Source of the DNA: Myrica gale | Taxonomy: Eukaryota; Streptophyta; Magnoliopsida; Fagales; Myricaceae | Assembly: GCA_963930655.1 (NCBI GenBank) | Contig: OZ005612.1 | Span: forward strand, 8,375,001-8,439,000 | DNA length: 64,000 nt | Reading direction: 5' to 3' | In this document: positions 12,650 to 25,205 of the stretch, one piece after another | Position numbering within the stretch: position 1 is the first letter of the stretch | How the letters are laid out: each line of letters starts with the position of its first letter | Notes under the pieces: generated by a model | Databases searched by the model: none | Seen by the model: only the letters and a program-made list of their open reading frames with translations | Told to the model about the DNA's origin: nothing | Translations under genes and position numbers: made by a program

Positions 12650-13142
12650 AAAATAATAATTCCTCCTCTTTCCTACATATTTATAGTATGATCATAATTG
12701 GATTTCTGGCGCCGTACCAAATTCTTTATAAGATCTATATATATGTTTCTACAACTTAAGCCATTAATATACCAAAATTAGAGTTAAAGATCTGATCACT
12801 CATATATTATGTCCCCCTTGCCTCCTTGAATGAGAAAGAACTTTCGAATATTTTTCTCTTCTACAGTACCACTATATTTTGCACCACTTTCAAACTGTTA
12901 TTTTTGTATCAGGTTGGGTCGACTAAGTATTGATTTCAAACATGTTATACTTGTCAAATATTTTTAAAACTTGAAACATAAAGGGCGGTATAAAATATTT
13001 TGAAATTTGAAGATTGATTTTTATCCATAGTTATGAGACTTATTTTGATGTTTCAAAAACAAAAAAAATATAAAATTGAGTTTAATTTATTTTATAGAAA
13101 ATAATAAAATTTTCACTTTTGATACTTGAAAATAAGTAAAAT

Positions 13143-13705
13143 GACTCAAGTTCCACGAAACCGCTGGCAACCCCCACCAGTAGATAGTTTGAAGGTCAAC
13201 GTTGATATTGCAATTCGTGATGAATTTGCTATAGTAGCTGCCCTCGCTCGGGATCACAAGGGTCAGCTTCGAGGTTTTCAAATTGACCAAATAGGTGATG
13301 TGGAACTCCTCGTAGGGGAGGCTGAGGCAATGAAGCTGGGGTGACTCTCACCTCTCATACGGGATATCAAACTGTCTACTTTGAAGGAGATTCAAAGCTT
13401 GTTATTTTAGCCTTCAAGGCCTTTACAGAGACTACTTATTGGCAGATTCATCCCATTGTGCAGGAAACTTGTGCTCTTCTTCAGCAGGTGCAGCAATGGT
13501 GCTTTACTCATATCCGCAGTGATGCAAATTCGGTTGTGAATCTATTAGCTCGTTGGGCCGCTTCTGAGATTATCTCAGGCCGCAATCCTGTAGTATTGAG
13601 CAATTTCTTAAAATTTATTGGTTGTATGCTGGGACTGAGCTCCTTGAACTGTGGGTTTGTTTTGTTATTGCTTGTTTGAAATAAAGTTGATGCTTTGATA
13701 AAAAA
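13143..13705 (+). mobile_element. 5'-truncated LINE (RNase H domain and 3' tail) with target-site duplication
   Basis: A non-LTR retrotransposon 3' end. The first frame (from 13141) encodes RWQPPPVDSLKVNVDIAIRD...ALARDHKGQLRGFQ...EAEAMKLG, and a second frame continues VYFEGDSKLVILAF...HIRSDANSVVNLLARWA. Together they are an RNase H-like (RVT_3) domain. A run of four G residues near 13338-13342 carries a one-base frameshift. The copy ends in AAATAAAGTTGATGCTTTGAT plus an A tract, allowing for 20-base reporting. The 9-bp direct repeat AAGTAAAAT at 13134-13142 and 13706-13714 brackets it, showing insertion by target-primed reverse transcription of a copy truncated at its 5' end. Confidence 0.9.
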
Positions 13706-13981
13706 AAGTAAAATAAAATACAAAATTTGTTTTACAAGCAAATAAATGGAATCTTATCTTGTTAAAATTTCCATTCAAATGGAAAGAAAAAAAAAACTGT
13801 GTTGATGAGGTTATTTATATGTGTGTCATCCTTAATTAGCTAGATGAATTTGGATGATGTTGACATTAATAGCAATATATAATAGTAGCTAGTGGAAATA
13901 CTGTGTTGATTCCACGTCATCGAGGTGGTAGTAAGAAAGCTTTAATAAGATTTGCTTTTGTTGACCTCCCGAGCTCACTAA

Positions 13982-14180
13982 GAGTGCGTTTGTGTATCAA
14001 AATTTTATCTTCTCTAAAATTTTAACACAATTAAATATTACAATATAATCTCTCTCTTCCTATTAAATCATTATTATTTACTACAAAAAAATATAAAAAA
14101 TTACCTCTCTCTTCACTTTTTCACTAAACTCAATACCTAAAATTTTAACAACACTAAAATTTTACAACACAAACACAACC
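13982..14180. mobile_element. Tourist-like MITE (copy C)
   Basis: A 199-bp element with ends GAGTGCGTTTGTG and (other strand) GGTTGTGTTTGTG and a TAA duplication at 13979-13981 and 14181-14183. The interior is AT-rich with CTCTCTCTTC blocks and no coding capacity. Confidence 0.85.
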
Positions 14181-14615
14181 TAAATGTTACATCAATGACG
14201 AGTTCAAAATTTGAACAATCTTACAAAAAAATATTTTCAAAACGAAACCAATCATAATCTAAAGTTCTCGTTCGCGTAGGACAAGTGTCCAATAGGAAAG
14301 GGTCGGTGGTTAAATGGTTGGTACTAACTAGGGATGGATGGCCATTTACGACTCTTCCGCTAAAGTTAGGTGTGTCGTTTTATTTAGAATTTTAGGATGG
14401 ACAGGATGGATCAATGGAAAGAAGATGGCGACGGCGCCACTATTATTTTTGCTTGGCCCGTGAAACTTTTAACGAAAATTCGTCAAACGCCATGTGAGAA
14501 AAGTCTCGAGCATATTTTTCTAATGGACTGTAATCCTCCCACGTTATTCATTTTTTTATAATGACGACGCAAGAATAATTCAAAAGTATTATTATAGTGT
14601 ACACCTATGTGAGAC

Positions 14616-14756
14616 GGCCCTTGTTTGGGTGCACAACTCAACAATTTTTTTTAACTTTAATATCTTTTTATAAATTCTAATAATTTTTTTCACAAACCCT
14701 ATAAGAATCTAAACTACCTTTTCATAAAAATATTTTGACCATCTAAACAAGGATGG
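14616..14756. mobile_element. Short MITE with GGCCCTTGTTTGGGTG end
   Basis: About 140 bp. The left end GGCCCTTGTTTGGGTG is matched by an inverted right end that reads CCATCCTTGTTTAGATG on the other strand. It resembles Tourist-type ends but belongs to a different subfamily from copies A-E. No target duplication was identified. Confidence 0.55.
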
Positions 14757-14759
14757 TTT

Positions 14760-17130
14760 GATAATATAATGTCCACGTTTCACTTTATATCTAGATAATT
14801 TTAATTTTACAATTTATCCACGATCCTACGGCGGAGCCGTTGCCTCTCACACTCCCACAACATATGAGCCACTAGTTCCACAAACATTTCTTCTTCTTTT
14901 TTGCACACCTCACGCTTCATATTTCAAAATTTTTCTCTTTTTGAAAATTGTAATATTGCTTAAAGTATTGTCACATAGTTCTCAATATGTACGTCTTTAT
15001 GATAATATCGAAACTAACATTTATATATAAAAAAAAATTTAGTCTTTTCTTTTTCTGTAAGCAAGTATTCATTGATAAACCAAAAATCGGAGCAGGAGAC
15101 CCATGAAATAATTCTGACACGTTTATTACTTTTCACTAACAGATATAATGGGTCATGGCCTTAACATTTTGCATTCCAAACTATATATTAATTTCTTTAT
15201 ATTTTATTCATCAACATTCAATTTTGCATACTTTATACTCCCTGCTATTAACTTGGATGAAAATTAATATATTTGATAAATAAAATGATTATTTTATTCC
15301 TACATTTTTTTTAACATGATATTTAATTTTGTGGGTGTAAAATGATCATTTGTTGAGTAAAAAGACTAATTTGATAACAAATTAACTGTAGATGGTGCTT
15401 AAAGTGTATAAACATTAATACTTGATAGGGGAAATGTCATAAAATTTATATTTCGAGTTGTGAAATTTCACCTATCAGTCAAATTGAGAGATTGCTTAGA
15501 ATCATCTGGCACGAGAGAAACTAGTAGCAAAGAGAGAGAGAATACACCATCAAAATACCACAGGAGAACCTCGCACCTAAAATTGATATATCTATGTGTT
15601 AATTTATATAATAATAAAAAACACGACAACATAATTTGTAATCCTTTAGTCATTTTTGTTTTAGAGGAATCGTTTAATTAAATATTTGTAAGTCCTGAAA
15701 AGTGCATATTTATAACATGAGTTGTGAATTGGGATATTTCTAAGTACTAAAATTGTTAATTCAGAGATCACACTGAAAAAGAGGTGGTATTTTGACTGTA
15801 AGTTTTAAGTGTTCTTTTTTTTTTTTTTTAAATCCCTAGCTCATCCAACGTGTCGCATGTGATTGAACTGTCTTTTAGTTGAACTTTTTCTTTGCGACGG
15901 GATGAAGCTAGAAATTGAAGTTAAGGTGGTCAAGTGTATTAAAATATATTTTGAAGGGAAAAACATTGAAAGATTTTTTGGGGTGCTCCGGCGTAGTTCC
16001 TGTTTGGGGTCTAAACCAAATTAATAGGGGTCGAAATAATTTATTTACTGAATGATCAATCACACAACACAAACAATTAACAAATTGTTTTTCCTTTCTA
16101 CTATCGTTTTGGCTTGTGCTATAAGCAATGGCAAAGTAGAACTCAAGTTGATGGGGGCAAATTCTTAAGGCGGAATGATATCTCAAAATTTTTTTATACG
16201 TAATACAAAAGTATCTTAGAGTTAAAATATCAAAAATTAAATATTAAAAATATTAAAATACGCATACCGTATTATTTATTAAGACTGAAATGTGACAATT
16301 GGATCCTACGGATTTGCATATTCTGAAAATGTTGTAAAATAGCTTCGTTCTCAATAATTTTTAAATTTTTTGATTCATAACTCCCTAAAAGCTATCGTTG
16401 TTTTCCCATATTGCTTCTTGAAAAAATCATGGTCGTACAGTTGACAAAGACCTTTGATCAAGTACTCCCTACGAATTTAATCCATAATACTAACATCATA
16501 TTCTTTAATGAGTTTACGTACCGTGGCTTAGCAACAATATCATTCGGACTAAACAAAAGACGAGGTCTTTTCGAACTAGTATTCGAATCAGAAGTAGCAG
16601 TACTAGACGACTCCAAGCTAACTAACTTTTTATATCAAAAATTTATTCATTATTTAAACAAAACAAAACGAAAATGAACTTTAGACACCAATGCTCTTAT
16701 CTCTTCCAATACACAACATTTATATGTCTACTAGATTACCATCATGTTCAACATATCAAGTAATCAAAATATAAATGAACAATTCACGAATTCAAATTCA
16801 ATTTTAACAACTTTTAAAAAACCAACAGATCAAACATAAGTCCTGACCTCCAATCTCCAATAATTCATAAAAATCATCTTCCAACAATCCATTGAATCAT
16901 TTTCTAAATTTCTAATAGATTTTAGGATATAAATTACCTAAATAAGCCCACCACCAAGTAAAATTTGAGCTTCAAAATTAACTTGAAAAAATAACATAGC
17001 AATGACACTTAAGCCCCCAGATCAGAAGTAAGCCAATATTCTCATTTCACACTGATCAAATCTGCTAATTGGGGAGGTTGGATTTGTTTGGTGGCCGGGG
17101 TTGGGTGGCTCTAAGCGGTGGAATTTATTT
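14760..17130. other. Intergenic, no gene seen
   Basis: AT-rich sequence with short open frames only (for example 88 codons from 16411) that show no recognisable domain, codon structure or flanking signals. Confidence 0.5.
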
Positions 17131-17310
17131 TTGTTTTCAATTTGTATACTAAAAGCTGTCAATATTTCATAGATCTTGTTTTCAATTTGTATACAAAAGT
17201 CCTAAAAAGCTGTCAAGATTTGATTTCTGGAAATAAATGAAAGAAAACTGGGGCAGAGTACCTTAATAAAAAGCTGTCAAGATTTCAATTTGTATTCTTG
17301 TTTTCAATTA
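17131..17310 (+). repeat. Irregular repeats of TTGTTTTCAATTTGTATAC and AAAAGCTGTCAA
   Basis: Several interleaved copies of these two motifs occur within 180 bp (for example TTGTTTTCAATTTGTAT at about 17131 and 17177, AAAGCTGTCAA at about 17152, 17206 and 17270). This looks like local duplication in non-coding DNA. Confidence 0.6.
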
Positions 17311-17732
17311 TGAGAGTAAGCCAATATTCCTAGTGCTTTCCGGGTAGGGCCTAGCGTCGTGCATTCTCCCCCCATTTGGGCCAAAATCTTCAACATGACC
17401 CCCTACTATCTTTGCATTTTAAGGGACAATCTTTAGACACGATGCCCAAAAGCAAAAGGGTCTTCTTTTTTTCTATCTACTGTAATTATGAACAGACTTT
17501 TAATGGTGATATCTATTGTCATTTTCTGCGTGCCCCTTGAGATTTTGGAGTAGGTATGAATTCTCTTAACTCATGGCCCACCCATATGAATTTCGGGAGC
17601 AAGTTAATAAACTTGTTCTTTCCTCCACCCATAAAGAAAAAAAGATCCCTAAAACCTACTACCCACTAGTCCTCAGAGGACTTACCAAACAGTTCAGGGA
17701 AAAGCCGTACAGCTAGATAATATATATATATA

Positions 17733-17917
17733 GGAATGATTTGTTTACTAAAATTTTGGGAAATATTCTTAAAATTTTGGGAAATATTCTTAAAATGTTG
17801 AAGTTTATTAGGGTTTGTAAAAGATTTGAAATGTATGTGTAAAAGTTGAAAATTTTGAAATATATTTATTTGGTTGGAATTTTTGGACTCCAAAAAATTT
17901 GGTAAAACAAACATCAT
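17733..17917. mobile_element. MITE related to copy A
   Basis: About 185 bp, reverse orientation relative to the element at 228-410. It shares AAAATTTTGGGAATATTC-type and TGTGTAAAAGTTGAAAATTTT-type stretches. Ends are GGAATGATTTGTTTAC and (other strand) ATGATGTTTGTTTTACC. A 22-bp unit ending AAATATTCTTAAAATTTTGG is duplicated near the left end. The flanks are TA-rich, so the duplication cannot be read. Confidence 0.6.
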
Positions 17918-18204
17918 ATCGTCGATTTCTCAGGCGCAAGGCGGCAGGCTTGGTCCGTCTGTAGTAAATACATGTGAAAAAAATTCTTTAACTGTAGAGA
18001 GCTGAGGGTGGGCCGCCGCCCTCAGCGCCCCCACTACATCCGCGCCACTGGCTCAACGTAAAAGTATTATTAATTTATGCTTTAGTGGTCAAAATCTCAC
18101 TGTAGTTTGAGCTGTCATATATCTTGTTTCTTTGGATATTTATGCGCTCACGCCGAGTCAAGTACTAATTTAAAGCCTAACCATTGAGTACTGAGTCACG
18201 TGAT

Positions 18205-18690
18205 CAGGGCCGACTCAAGCTAAATGGAGGCCTAAAGCGCTATATAAATTTGTAAGCCTTTTATATAAATTTTAATATAAAATATTTACAAATTATTAAA
18301 TTTAATATAAAATATTGAAATACCCCATTAATTATTTTTTTAGGGCTCTTACACATGACATTAAGGCCCCATAACTTGTACAATTTAGAAATTTATAGGA
18401 CATTCATATAATTTGTATAGTTAATTTATTATAGGGCTTTTTTCTCTTTTAGCAAAGTTCATAATGTGAAAAATGATTATGAAGCTTGGGAAAAACATAT
18501 CAATGAGCAAAAAAAAAATAGTACACTTATGATAAAAAAGAAAATATTGCATCTTGCCAGTTTTTTAGTTCAATTGTCTTTTTTATTTCTTAGGTCATCT
18601 ATAATATAAAAAAATTTCTCTTTATGGGGCCTTGCTTAGGGTGAGGCCTTAGGCTATTGCCTAAATGGTCTTACCCTTGAGCCGGCTCTG
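18205..18690. mobile_element. Non-autonomous hAT element with 8-bp target duplication
   Basis: A 486-bp element with 15-bp inverted ends (CAGGGCCGACTCAAG and, on the other strand, CAGAGCCGGCTCAAG) and a perfect 8-bp duplication CACGTGAT at 18197-18204 and 18691-18698. The CAGGG start and the 8-bp duplication define an hAT element. The interior is AT-rich and non-coding. Confidence 0.92.
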
Positions 18691-18779
18691 CACGTGATCA
18701 ATTGAAGAACTATTGTAGATCACATTATATAAAAGCACATAATTGTAAAGAAAAATATACTTTTTATTTATAAATTATC

Positions 18780-19110
18780 AAGTTTGTGACCCATTACATC
18801 TTGAACTATCAATTTTGACACATTGCATCCTCCAATTATCAATATTAGACACTTTCCACCCTAAATTACTCACTTTGACACATTGCACCATTCAACTACT
18901 AATGATATACACTTTGCACCCTCCTTCTGACAATAATAACTCCAAAATTTAATGAATTGATAATAATATCTTCAATATATTCAAAGTGTATTAAGGACAT
19001 TATTGTCATTTTAATCTAAAATTTTGATAGATGGTGCAAAGTGTCTAAGATTGATAGTTAGAAGATACAATATCTCAAATATAATATTTTATAGTACAAA
19101 ATGTAAAATT
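18780..19110. repeat. Inverted-repeat element (Mutator-like MITE candidate)
   Basis: The left arm around 18815-18860 (CACATTGCATCCTCCAATTATC...TTAGACACTTT) is matched in inverted orientation by the right arm at about 19030-19075 (AAAGTGTCTAAGATTGATAG...GATACAATATC). The arms also contain internal repetitions of the same motif. Long inverted ends suggest a Mutator-like MITE, but no 9-bp duplication was found. Confidence 0.5.
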
Positions 19111-19744
19111 TACTGTAATTCGTGATTTCTCAGGATTGTAATCATCGGAGAAAGCACTTGAGAGAGCTTCTGAGCGTACGTACGTGGTGCCCAACAAATG
19201 GAGCAGCAACGATTATATGTTAACTTCATCGATTAGTGAAAATATTTTAATGAAGAATCTATAGTAGATTGAGGTTTTATCGTCTTTTTTGTTTTTCTAA
19301 GTAGATTGAGTACGTTGCTTGTCGATTTGCGATTTGAATCTGCTTTGAAAGCTCAAGAAGACAAATTAACACCCCCACTCGTATAGGGATAACGCATCTG
19401 ATCTACTACATGCATGTGAGATTGCTAAAGATTCTCAGAGGATTGCCAAATTAGGTAGTACATCATGATGACAATTCAGTATGAAATGCTTAAGGATATG
19501 ATAAACAAATACCAACAACAAGGTGCAAGCAATTTTGCCATGATTCTTAATTAATTATTAATGAACAACTTCTAGTGTGTCCCGCAAGAGGACAACGAAA
19601 GGTTATAGTACTTGGCACTCCAATTAATGTCTCGCATATTTAAATCAATCAAAGGTGTTATGTATATTATTAGTTTTCCGTCATAGGGCGGAACTAGCCA
19701 TTTGGGAACTATTTCTCTCTATCGGGACTCTCCCTCGTAAATTA
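19111..19744. other. Intergenic, no gene seen
   Basis: No coding signal or recognisable repeat. Confidence 0.45.
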
Positions 19745-19747
19745 TTA

Positions 19748-19942
19748 GGGTCCGTTTGCTACAAAAATTTTACAAAATTTTACACCCTCTCACAATAAAA
19801 TATTACAATCTAATCTCTCTCTCCCATCAAATCATAACTTTTCACTACAAAAATATAAAAAATTACCTCTCTCTTCACTTTTTCACTAAACCCAATACTT
19901 AAAATTTTAACAACACAAAAATTTTACAACACAAACCCATCC
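19748..19942. mobile_element. Tourist-like MITE (copy D)
   Basis: A 195-bp copy with a TTA duplication at 19745-19747 and 19943-19945. Ends are GGGTCCGTTTG and (other strand) GGATGGGTTTGTGTT. The interior is almost the same as copies C and E. Confidence 0.88.
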
Positions 19943-20181
19943 TTACTAGTGTACACTCCAATTTGATGGGATTTTTTTTTGGCAGAAACATCATTGCACG
20001 AAGTTATAAGGAAGAGTACGATCAGGTTTGAAGTGTTTTTATACTTGGTGCAACCGACAATGATAATAAGAAGGCACACTTCCTTCTAATCACTTTAGTG
20101 TTTTCTGAGCTCAAATAAAGAATACATTTTAAAAGGAATATTGTACAAAGAGTTTACTCTACAAGTCTTTTTTGTGAGTTA

Positions 20182-21476
20182 TGTTGACTTTTGTTCACAA
20201 TCGATATTTTAATGATTTCAATATATGGATTAAGTCTACAAAATGGACGTCTTCAAAGACAACGACATTTTTATCAAAAAGCCAAATGCAAGAAGATTGA
20301 AGATCAAGAAGATGCAATGAGATCAGAAGTGAAGATTCAAGACCTTAGGGTATAACCCTGTAACTCTTAGTTTCACTTTTGACAAGGATTTGAATCACAC
20401 ACTTGCATATCTTTCAAAACGTGCATAAACCGTTTTACCTCTTGTGTTAGAAGATCAAATTTTTTTAAATGGTTTCAAAACACCTCAATCAAATTCTCAA
20501 ACCTTTTGTATACTTCTGAGAAGTTAGTCTTTAAAATTGGGTATTTTAAAGTGGTCAAAAGCGTGATTTTAAATGAATCAAATCATGTGTTTAAGTTGAG
20601 GAGGTCGACAGGCTGATGAAGCGGTCGACTGTCGTTCGACCGCTTGGTATAGCGGTCCACCGTTATATGTTTTGAAATAGATCCTTTGAGTTTTGACATT
20701 GTGACCGATGAGGTAACAGTAATCTGCAACGGTTGACCGGTTCATGTAGTGGTCGACCGGTTTGTCTTGAATTTTGACAGATCGACCCCCAACGACTATA
20801 AACAACTATTTTTCTTTTGAGGTATATATAAATCCATCTCTAAGCCTCATAAAAGAGAGAGATCGACAACATATCATTTCTATAGCTTGAGAAATATCTT
20901 AAAACTTCTTGTTCTATATTTCTCATATCATTCACACAAATTACACTTTCTTATCTTTGTCGTTGTGGGAAACAAAAAGATAGAGCTTTTCATTTTCATG
21001 TCCACTCTTTGAGAGAGTTTATTCTTGTATATTCTTATCCAAAAGAGGTGATTCCTTTAGTGAGGTTGTTCACTAAAGAAGAGGCTTAGAGAGTATATCT
21101 CAAACTTGGTTGAGTTATGAGTGGTGAGCCCGAAAATCACTTGGGTTGTGAGTGTTGAGCCTAAGAAAGCACTTGTACGGTAATCTAGCACTCGTAAGCT
21201 AGAGTGTACACTATTTGGAAGATAATGAGAAAACCTCAAGGCTGGGTAAAGAAGCTTGAGGGATGAATGTAGACGGGTTTGTCGAACTACCAAAAAAATC
21301 TCGTGTTTGCTTATCTAACCCTACTCTTTATATTTAATACTTATTTACTTGTTGCATCAATTTACTTGTGTTAAATTATCATTTACTTTGCAAACACGTT
21401 TTTGGGGGTTAAAAGCGAAAAAGTTTGGAAACCCAATTCACCCCCTCTCTTGAGTTGCCTTAATCCTAGGATTACA
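20182..21476 (+). mobile_element. 5' LTR of a Copia (SIRE-like) retrotransposon
   Basis: About 1.3 kb from a TGTTGACTTTTG start to a ...CCTAGGATTACA end, followed at 21479-21491 by TGGTATCAAAGTC, a one- or two-base variant of the Met-tRNA primer-binding site. The LTR contains clustered GGTCGACCG-like motifs (20605-20775), seen in LTRs of the SIRE lineage of Copia. After the primer site an ATG at 21531 begins MTTSNFNVWDNKFV, a gag-like start, which then hits a stop. The rest of the element is missing. The left end is inferred from the TG dinucleotide only. Confidence 0.65.
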
Positions 21477-21530
21477 ATTGGTATCAAAGTCAGGTTCTCG
21501 TTTTACAAGGTTTAACAATCTTGAGTTAGA

Positions 21531-21572
21531 ATGACAACGTCAAACTTCAACGTCTGGGATAATAAATTTGTG
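21531..21572 (+). pseudogene. Gag start remnant
   Basis: Fourteen codons (MTTSNFNVWDNKFV) typical of the first residues of Copia gag, then a TAG stop and unrelated sequence. Only a relic of the retrotransposon body. Confidence 0.5.
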
Positions 21573-22023
21573 TAGGCCCACACCAAATTCGTATTCAGGC
21601 ATCATTGTATTCGTGTCTTCAAAGCTCAAGTATACGTAAACGTGCGAGAGAGGTACCCATTGCTCTGCGGGATTTCACTTGTATATGATTCCAAGATTTA
21701 CTTCTTTTTATAGCCATAAGCACGGGATAAGCTCGACCATCTAATTGAAATGCTTCAAATGTCTTTTTTAATAAGACTTTGAACTACATGTCACATCTCG
21801 TGTTAGTACTTACCTCCTAGGCTCACCTATAGCGATGATATGCACAGAAACGAGGATTACGTCATGAGTTGATCATATAACGTCCTAGTGATTGGCTTTG
21901 AAAAAACTTAGCGGAAACGTTTAATTGCAATTTGTTTTGAAAATTAGAAGTATATTACGGAGGGGAAAGTAATATTTTCAAGAATTAAACGAAAATGCCA
22001 TTCAAATAATTCTAAAAGTTAAA

Positions 22024-22179
22024 GGCTATGTTTGGTTTAGTTCTCAAAACAGTTTTTATTTTTGTGCTTTTTTGGAAGTAGTGTAGATTCTCTTGGGATT
22101 GGTGAAAATGTATTGGAATTGATGAAAAAGTGAGTGAAAAGTTTTTGAGAATTTTTTGAGAACTTAAACAAACATAACC
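22024..22179. mobile_element. MITE nested in the solo LTR
   Basis: A 156-bp element with good inverted ends: GGCTATGTTTGGTTTAGTTC and (other strand) GGTTATGTTTGTTTAAGTTC, flanked by TAAA at 22020-22023 and 22180-22183. It inserted after the LTR did. Confidence 0.8.
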
Positions 22180-24929
22180 TAAAAGTTCTGAAGTGAATAA
22201 GGAATAAAATAAAATAAATTAATTGAGCAAATGAAATTATACTAAAATTAAGAGCAATTATAAAAAGGTGAAAGTTAAGAGAATAAAATTAAATGTAACT
22301 TGAGGACGAAATAGATTAAGAGAAAAGTTCGAAAATGTAAATACATAATTTTTTCACAAGTAACACGAAATCTCTCGTTTACAAATGACAAAAATTCTTC
22401 ACAAAGATACAAAAGTAAAGACAAGATAAAAACAAAAGCGGAAGCTGTCTAAAGCTTGCGTACTACAATGTTCGTGAAACCACTAAACTGAACCAAAACT
22501 AACAAAACAATGACAAATGTTGATGTCATCTAATCCTCCGGCTCAGTGTTGAGGAACAATGCGAAGTAGGGCTGGATCTACATCTAGCAGCCGAAAGTCT
22601 TCCACACGAGGTATCCATCTGCGCTCTGTTTAACCCCCAGAGTCCAGGGTTGTTCCTCCCTCCTCTCCTCTGGGACTGTCCCGTGTCCCGGCACCAGGAC
22701 CTGATTAGGCATAATTGTTCATCGCCTAGGGATACCAACCACTATCCTCTCAGTGGTGGCTTGCACTATCTCACTGTGAGTGATACCGTCACCCAATTTT
22801 AGGACCACATCTAGGTATGAGTTTCGTTTCGGTCATCTCGGTCATTTCGGTCATTTCAACAATAGAGGCCTCATACCCATGATATGTTGATGTAGCATGT
22901 AACAAAATAGGAATGCATATGACATTTTAACATTAAAAGAGAGAATATTAGCATGTTCTATGCGTCATGTAGGAACATATGACACAATAATTAGCATATG
23001 CAATTCACGCCTATAAATGCTTCAATGAGAAGGAACTGCAAACATGCAATTTCATTAACTTGCAAAATGGATTTATTCTAAAGAAATTATTTAACTCGTA
23101 CTCGTTCTCTTTATTATCAAGCTCATGTCCTACTAAATTGAATTTCTAGACTAGGTTCCAATTTATTGGATATAAGGCTTATATTAGTTGCTCAATTATC
23201 CAACTTTTGTTTATTTCTAAAATTAATATCTAATTAATTTATTCTGTCACTTGTTACTAAGCATGCATTTAAATGACATTCAATAGATTTGATGTTACTA
23301 AACTTTCTTGATTGAATTACACTTTTTAATTAACTAAATATGAACTTATTAAAATCCTAATAGGCCGGTTCTTGTTCCACATTCGACCTTGTATTTGGGC
23401 CTCATGTGAATTAGTTATGGGCTCCAATTTCTACATTACTTCCCTTGAATTAAGTCCATAATAATCATATTAAACCTATTATCATTAAGCCCAACACAAC
23501 CATAAGCCAAGATTTTAAATTTGGACGTTTTTACCCCTGCTTTTCCCAGAAATGTCGAAATTGCCCCTAAGAGCTTCCAACGGCATTTTGGACATTTCCT
23601 ATTATCCTTTTTCGCTGAATTTTTTAGGGCTATTCCTATAGATCTTAAACTTCATTTCTGGAAGGTTTTGTGTGATGATAGAAGCTACTTGTACATGAAA
23701 TGTTCCACAGTGTATTCGGGTGTTCTGTCTTAAGGAAAATTTGCGCGCACGTGTTCTTTTTGTTTTTGTCATCGTCTTTGTGTACACTAATATGTTAATA
23801 AAACATTAGTAGCACCAAAATGCATTCAGACATGATAATCAACAACAAATCACAATTCAAAAGTCTTTGTTTCTTATTTTTTCTTTCTAAAGCCATCAAA
23901 TCCTATGCATGTGGCTAAATGTCACTCCTTTATCATTTTCAGCCATTGGAACTCAAGATGAACTCTCCATAGGGTACTGCCATGACATGATATATTTTTC
24001 TCATCCAATGCCACCAATAATCACATGCAAGGCATCCAACAAGAAGACATGATTTCTCCTCAAAAAATAACAAAGAACAAACAATCGGACACATGGATTT
24101 TTTTTTTTATTACCAAATGAACTTCTTTTCATCATTTCATCATCATCTACCAACATGCATGTTATCAAATCCAAAGAAAAACACCATATACATACCTAGC
24201 CCAAGACAATGCTTATTTTTCACCAGAAAATACAACAATATATCCCAAGCCTCACATTAGAGAAGATCTAAATCACCTTACCGAACACCCAATACCCTTT
24301 TAAAACAAGTTTCTGCACCCTTAGTTCTGCTGCTTCGGTGATAATGGGTTTCCAAAGGATAAAATACCTAAAAGCAAGACAAGAGTTAGAAGAAAGAAAC
24401 AAAAAGCTGAAAACCAAAAGCAAAAGCAAGAGGGGAGAAAGTGCAGGCCAACCACCTAACTTTTCTCCCTCTTTTACTTCCTTTTTCCTTCGTTTCTATC
24501 CTGGCAGCTCCTCTCTTCCTCTTCTTTCCATATCGGTCAGGTGTTGTCTCTCCCTCAAGTCTCTACATCACTTGATCGGCAAGCACATACACTCAAAGGT
24601 CTATATGATGCACGACTTGGTTGTTTTTTCAAGAAACCAACCAAGCCATGATTTGGTCCAAATGAGAAGCAAGAAGCAAGCTCCTTGGATGGCCAACATG
24701 GGCGGCAAGGGAAAGAGAAGCCAAATGGCACACTCCCCCCTTTTTCTGGGTAATCATTAGCAAAATAGTCCAACACAATCTCACTCAATGCATGCCGATT
24801 GACCTTGAATTTCACTGCACTGTGCATGCTAAATGGACAAGGAAATGAGACAAGAGAATAGGGTAAGGGAATGAGACAAGAGCATAGGATAATGGAATGA
24901 GAGAAAATTCAAGGGTTTGGGAGAGCTTT

Positions 24930-25205
24930 TCGTGCAACCAGGATTGTCCCCAGTCATCCCCGGGCATATAGGCATGTTCCAGGAGATTGATCGGGCATGC
25001 CGAGCTTTCCAAACTTGTCCCCGGTCATCCCCGGGCATACAGGCAAGCGCCTGTGGTAAGTCGGGCATACAGGCCCCCGAGCCAGTGCCATGGTTAGACC
25101 GGGCATTCAGGTCTAGATTATCCCGGGATCTAGGTCTTGGTCAGCCCGAGAGTCTAGCACTCGGTCCTCCTGGGAGTCTGTTCTCTGTCCTCTCGGGAGT
25201 CTGTT
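24930..25205. repeat. GC-rich degenerate repeat inside the solo LTR
   Basis: Repeated variants of CCCCGGGCATACAGGC, GTCCCCGGTCATCC and CTCGGGAGTCTGTT in an otherwise AT-rich LTR. The abrupt GC rise and the loose periodicity mark it as a distinct block. Confidence 0.6.

Noticed and set aside
16411..16677. 88-codon plus-strand open frame
   Set aside because: Composition fits chance in AT-rich DNA; no domain, no neighbouring exon or regulatory signal.
24338..24760. 140-codon plus-strand open frame
   Set aside because: Lies inside the solo LTR, low complexity, no recognisable product.
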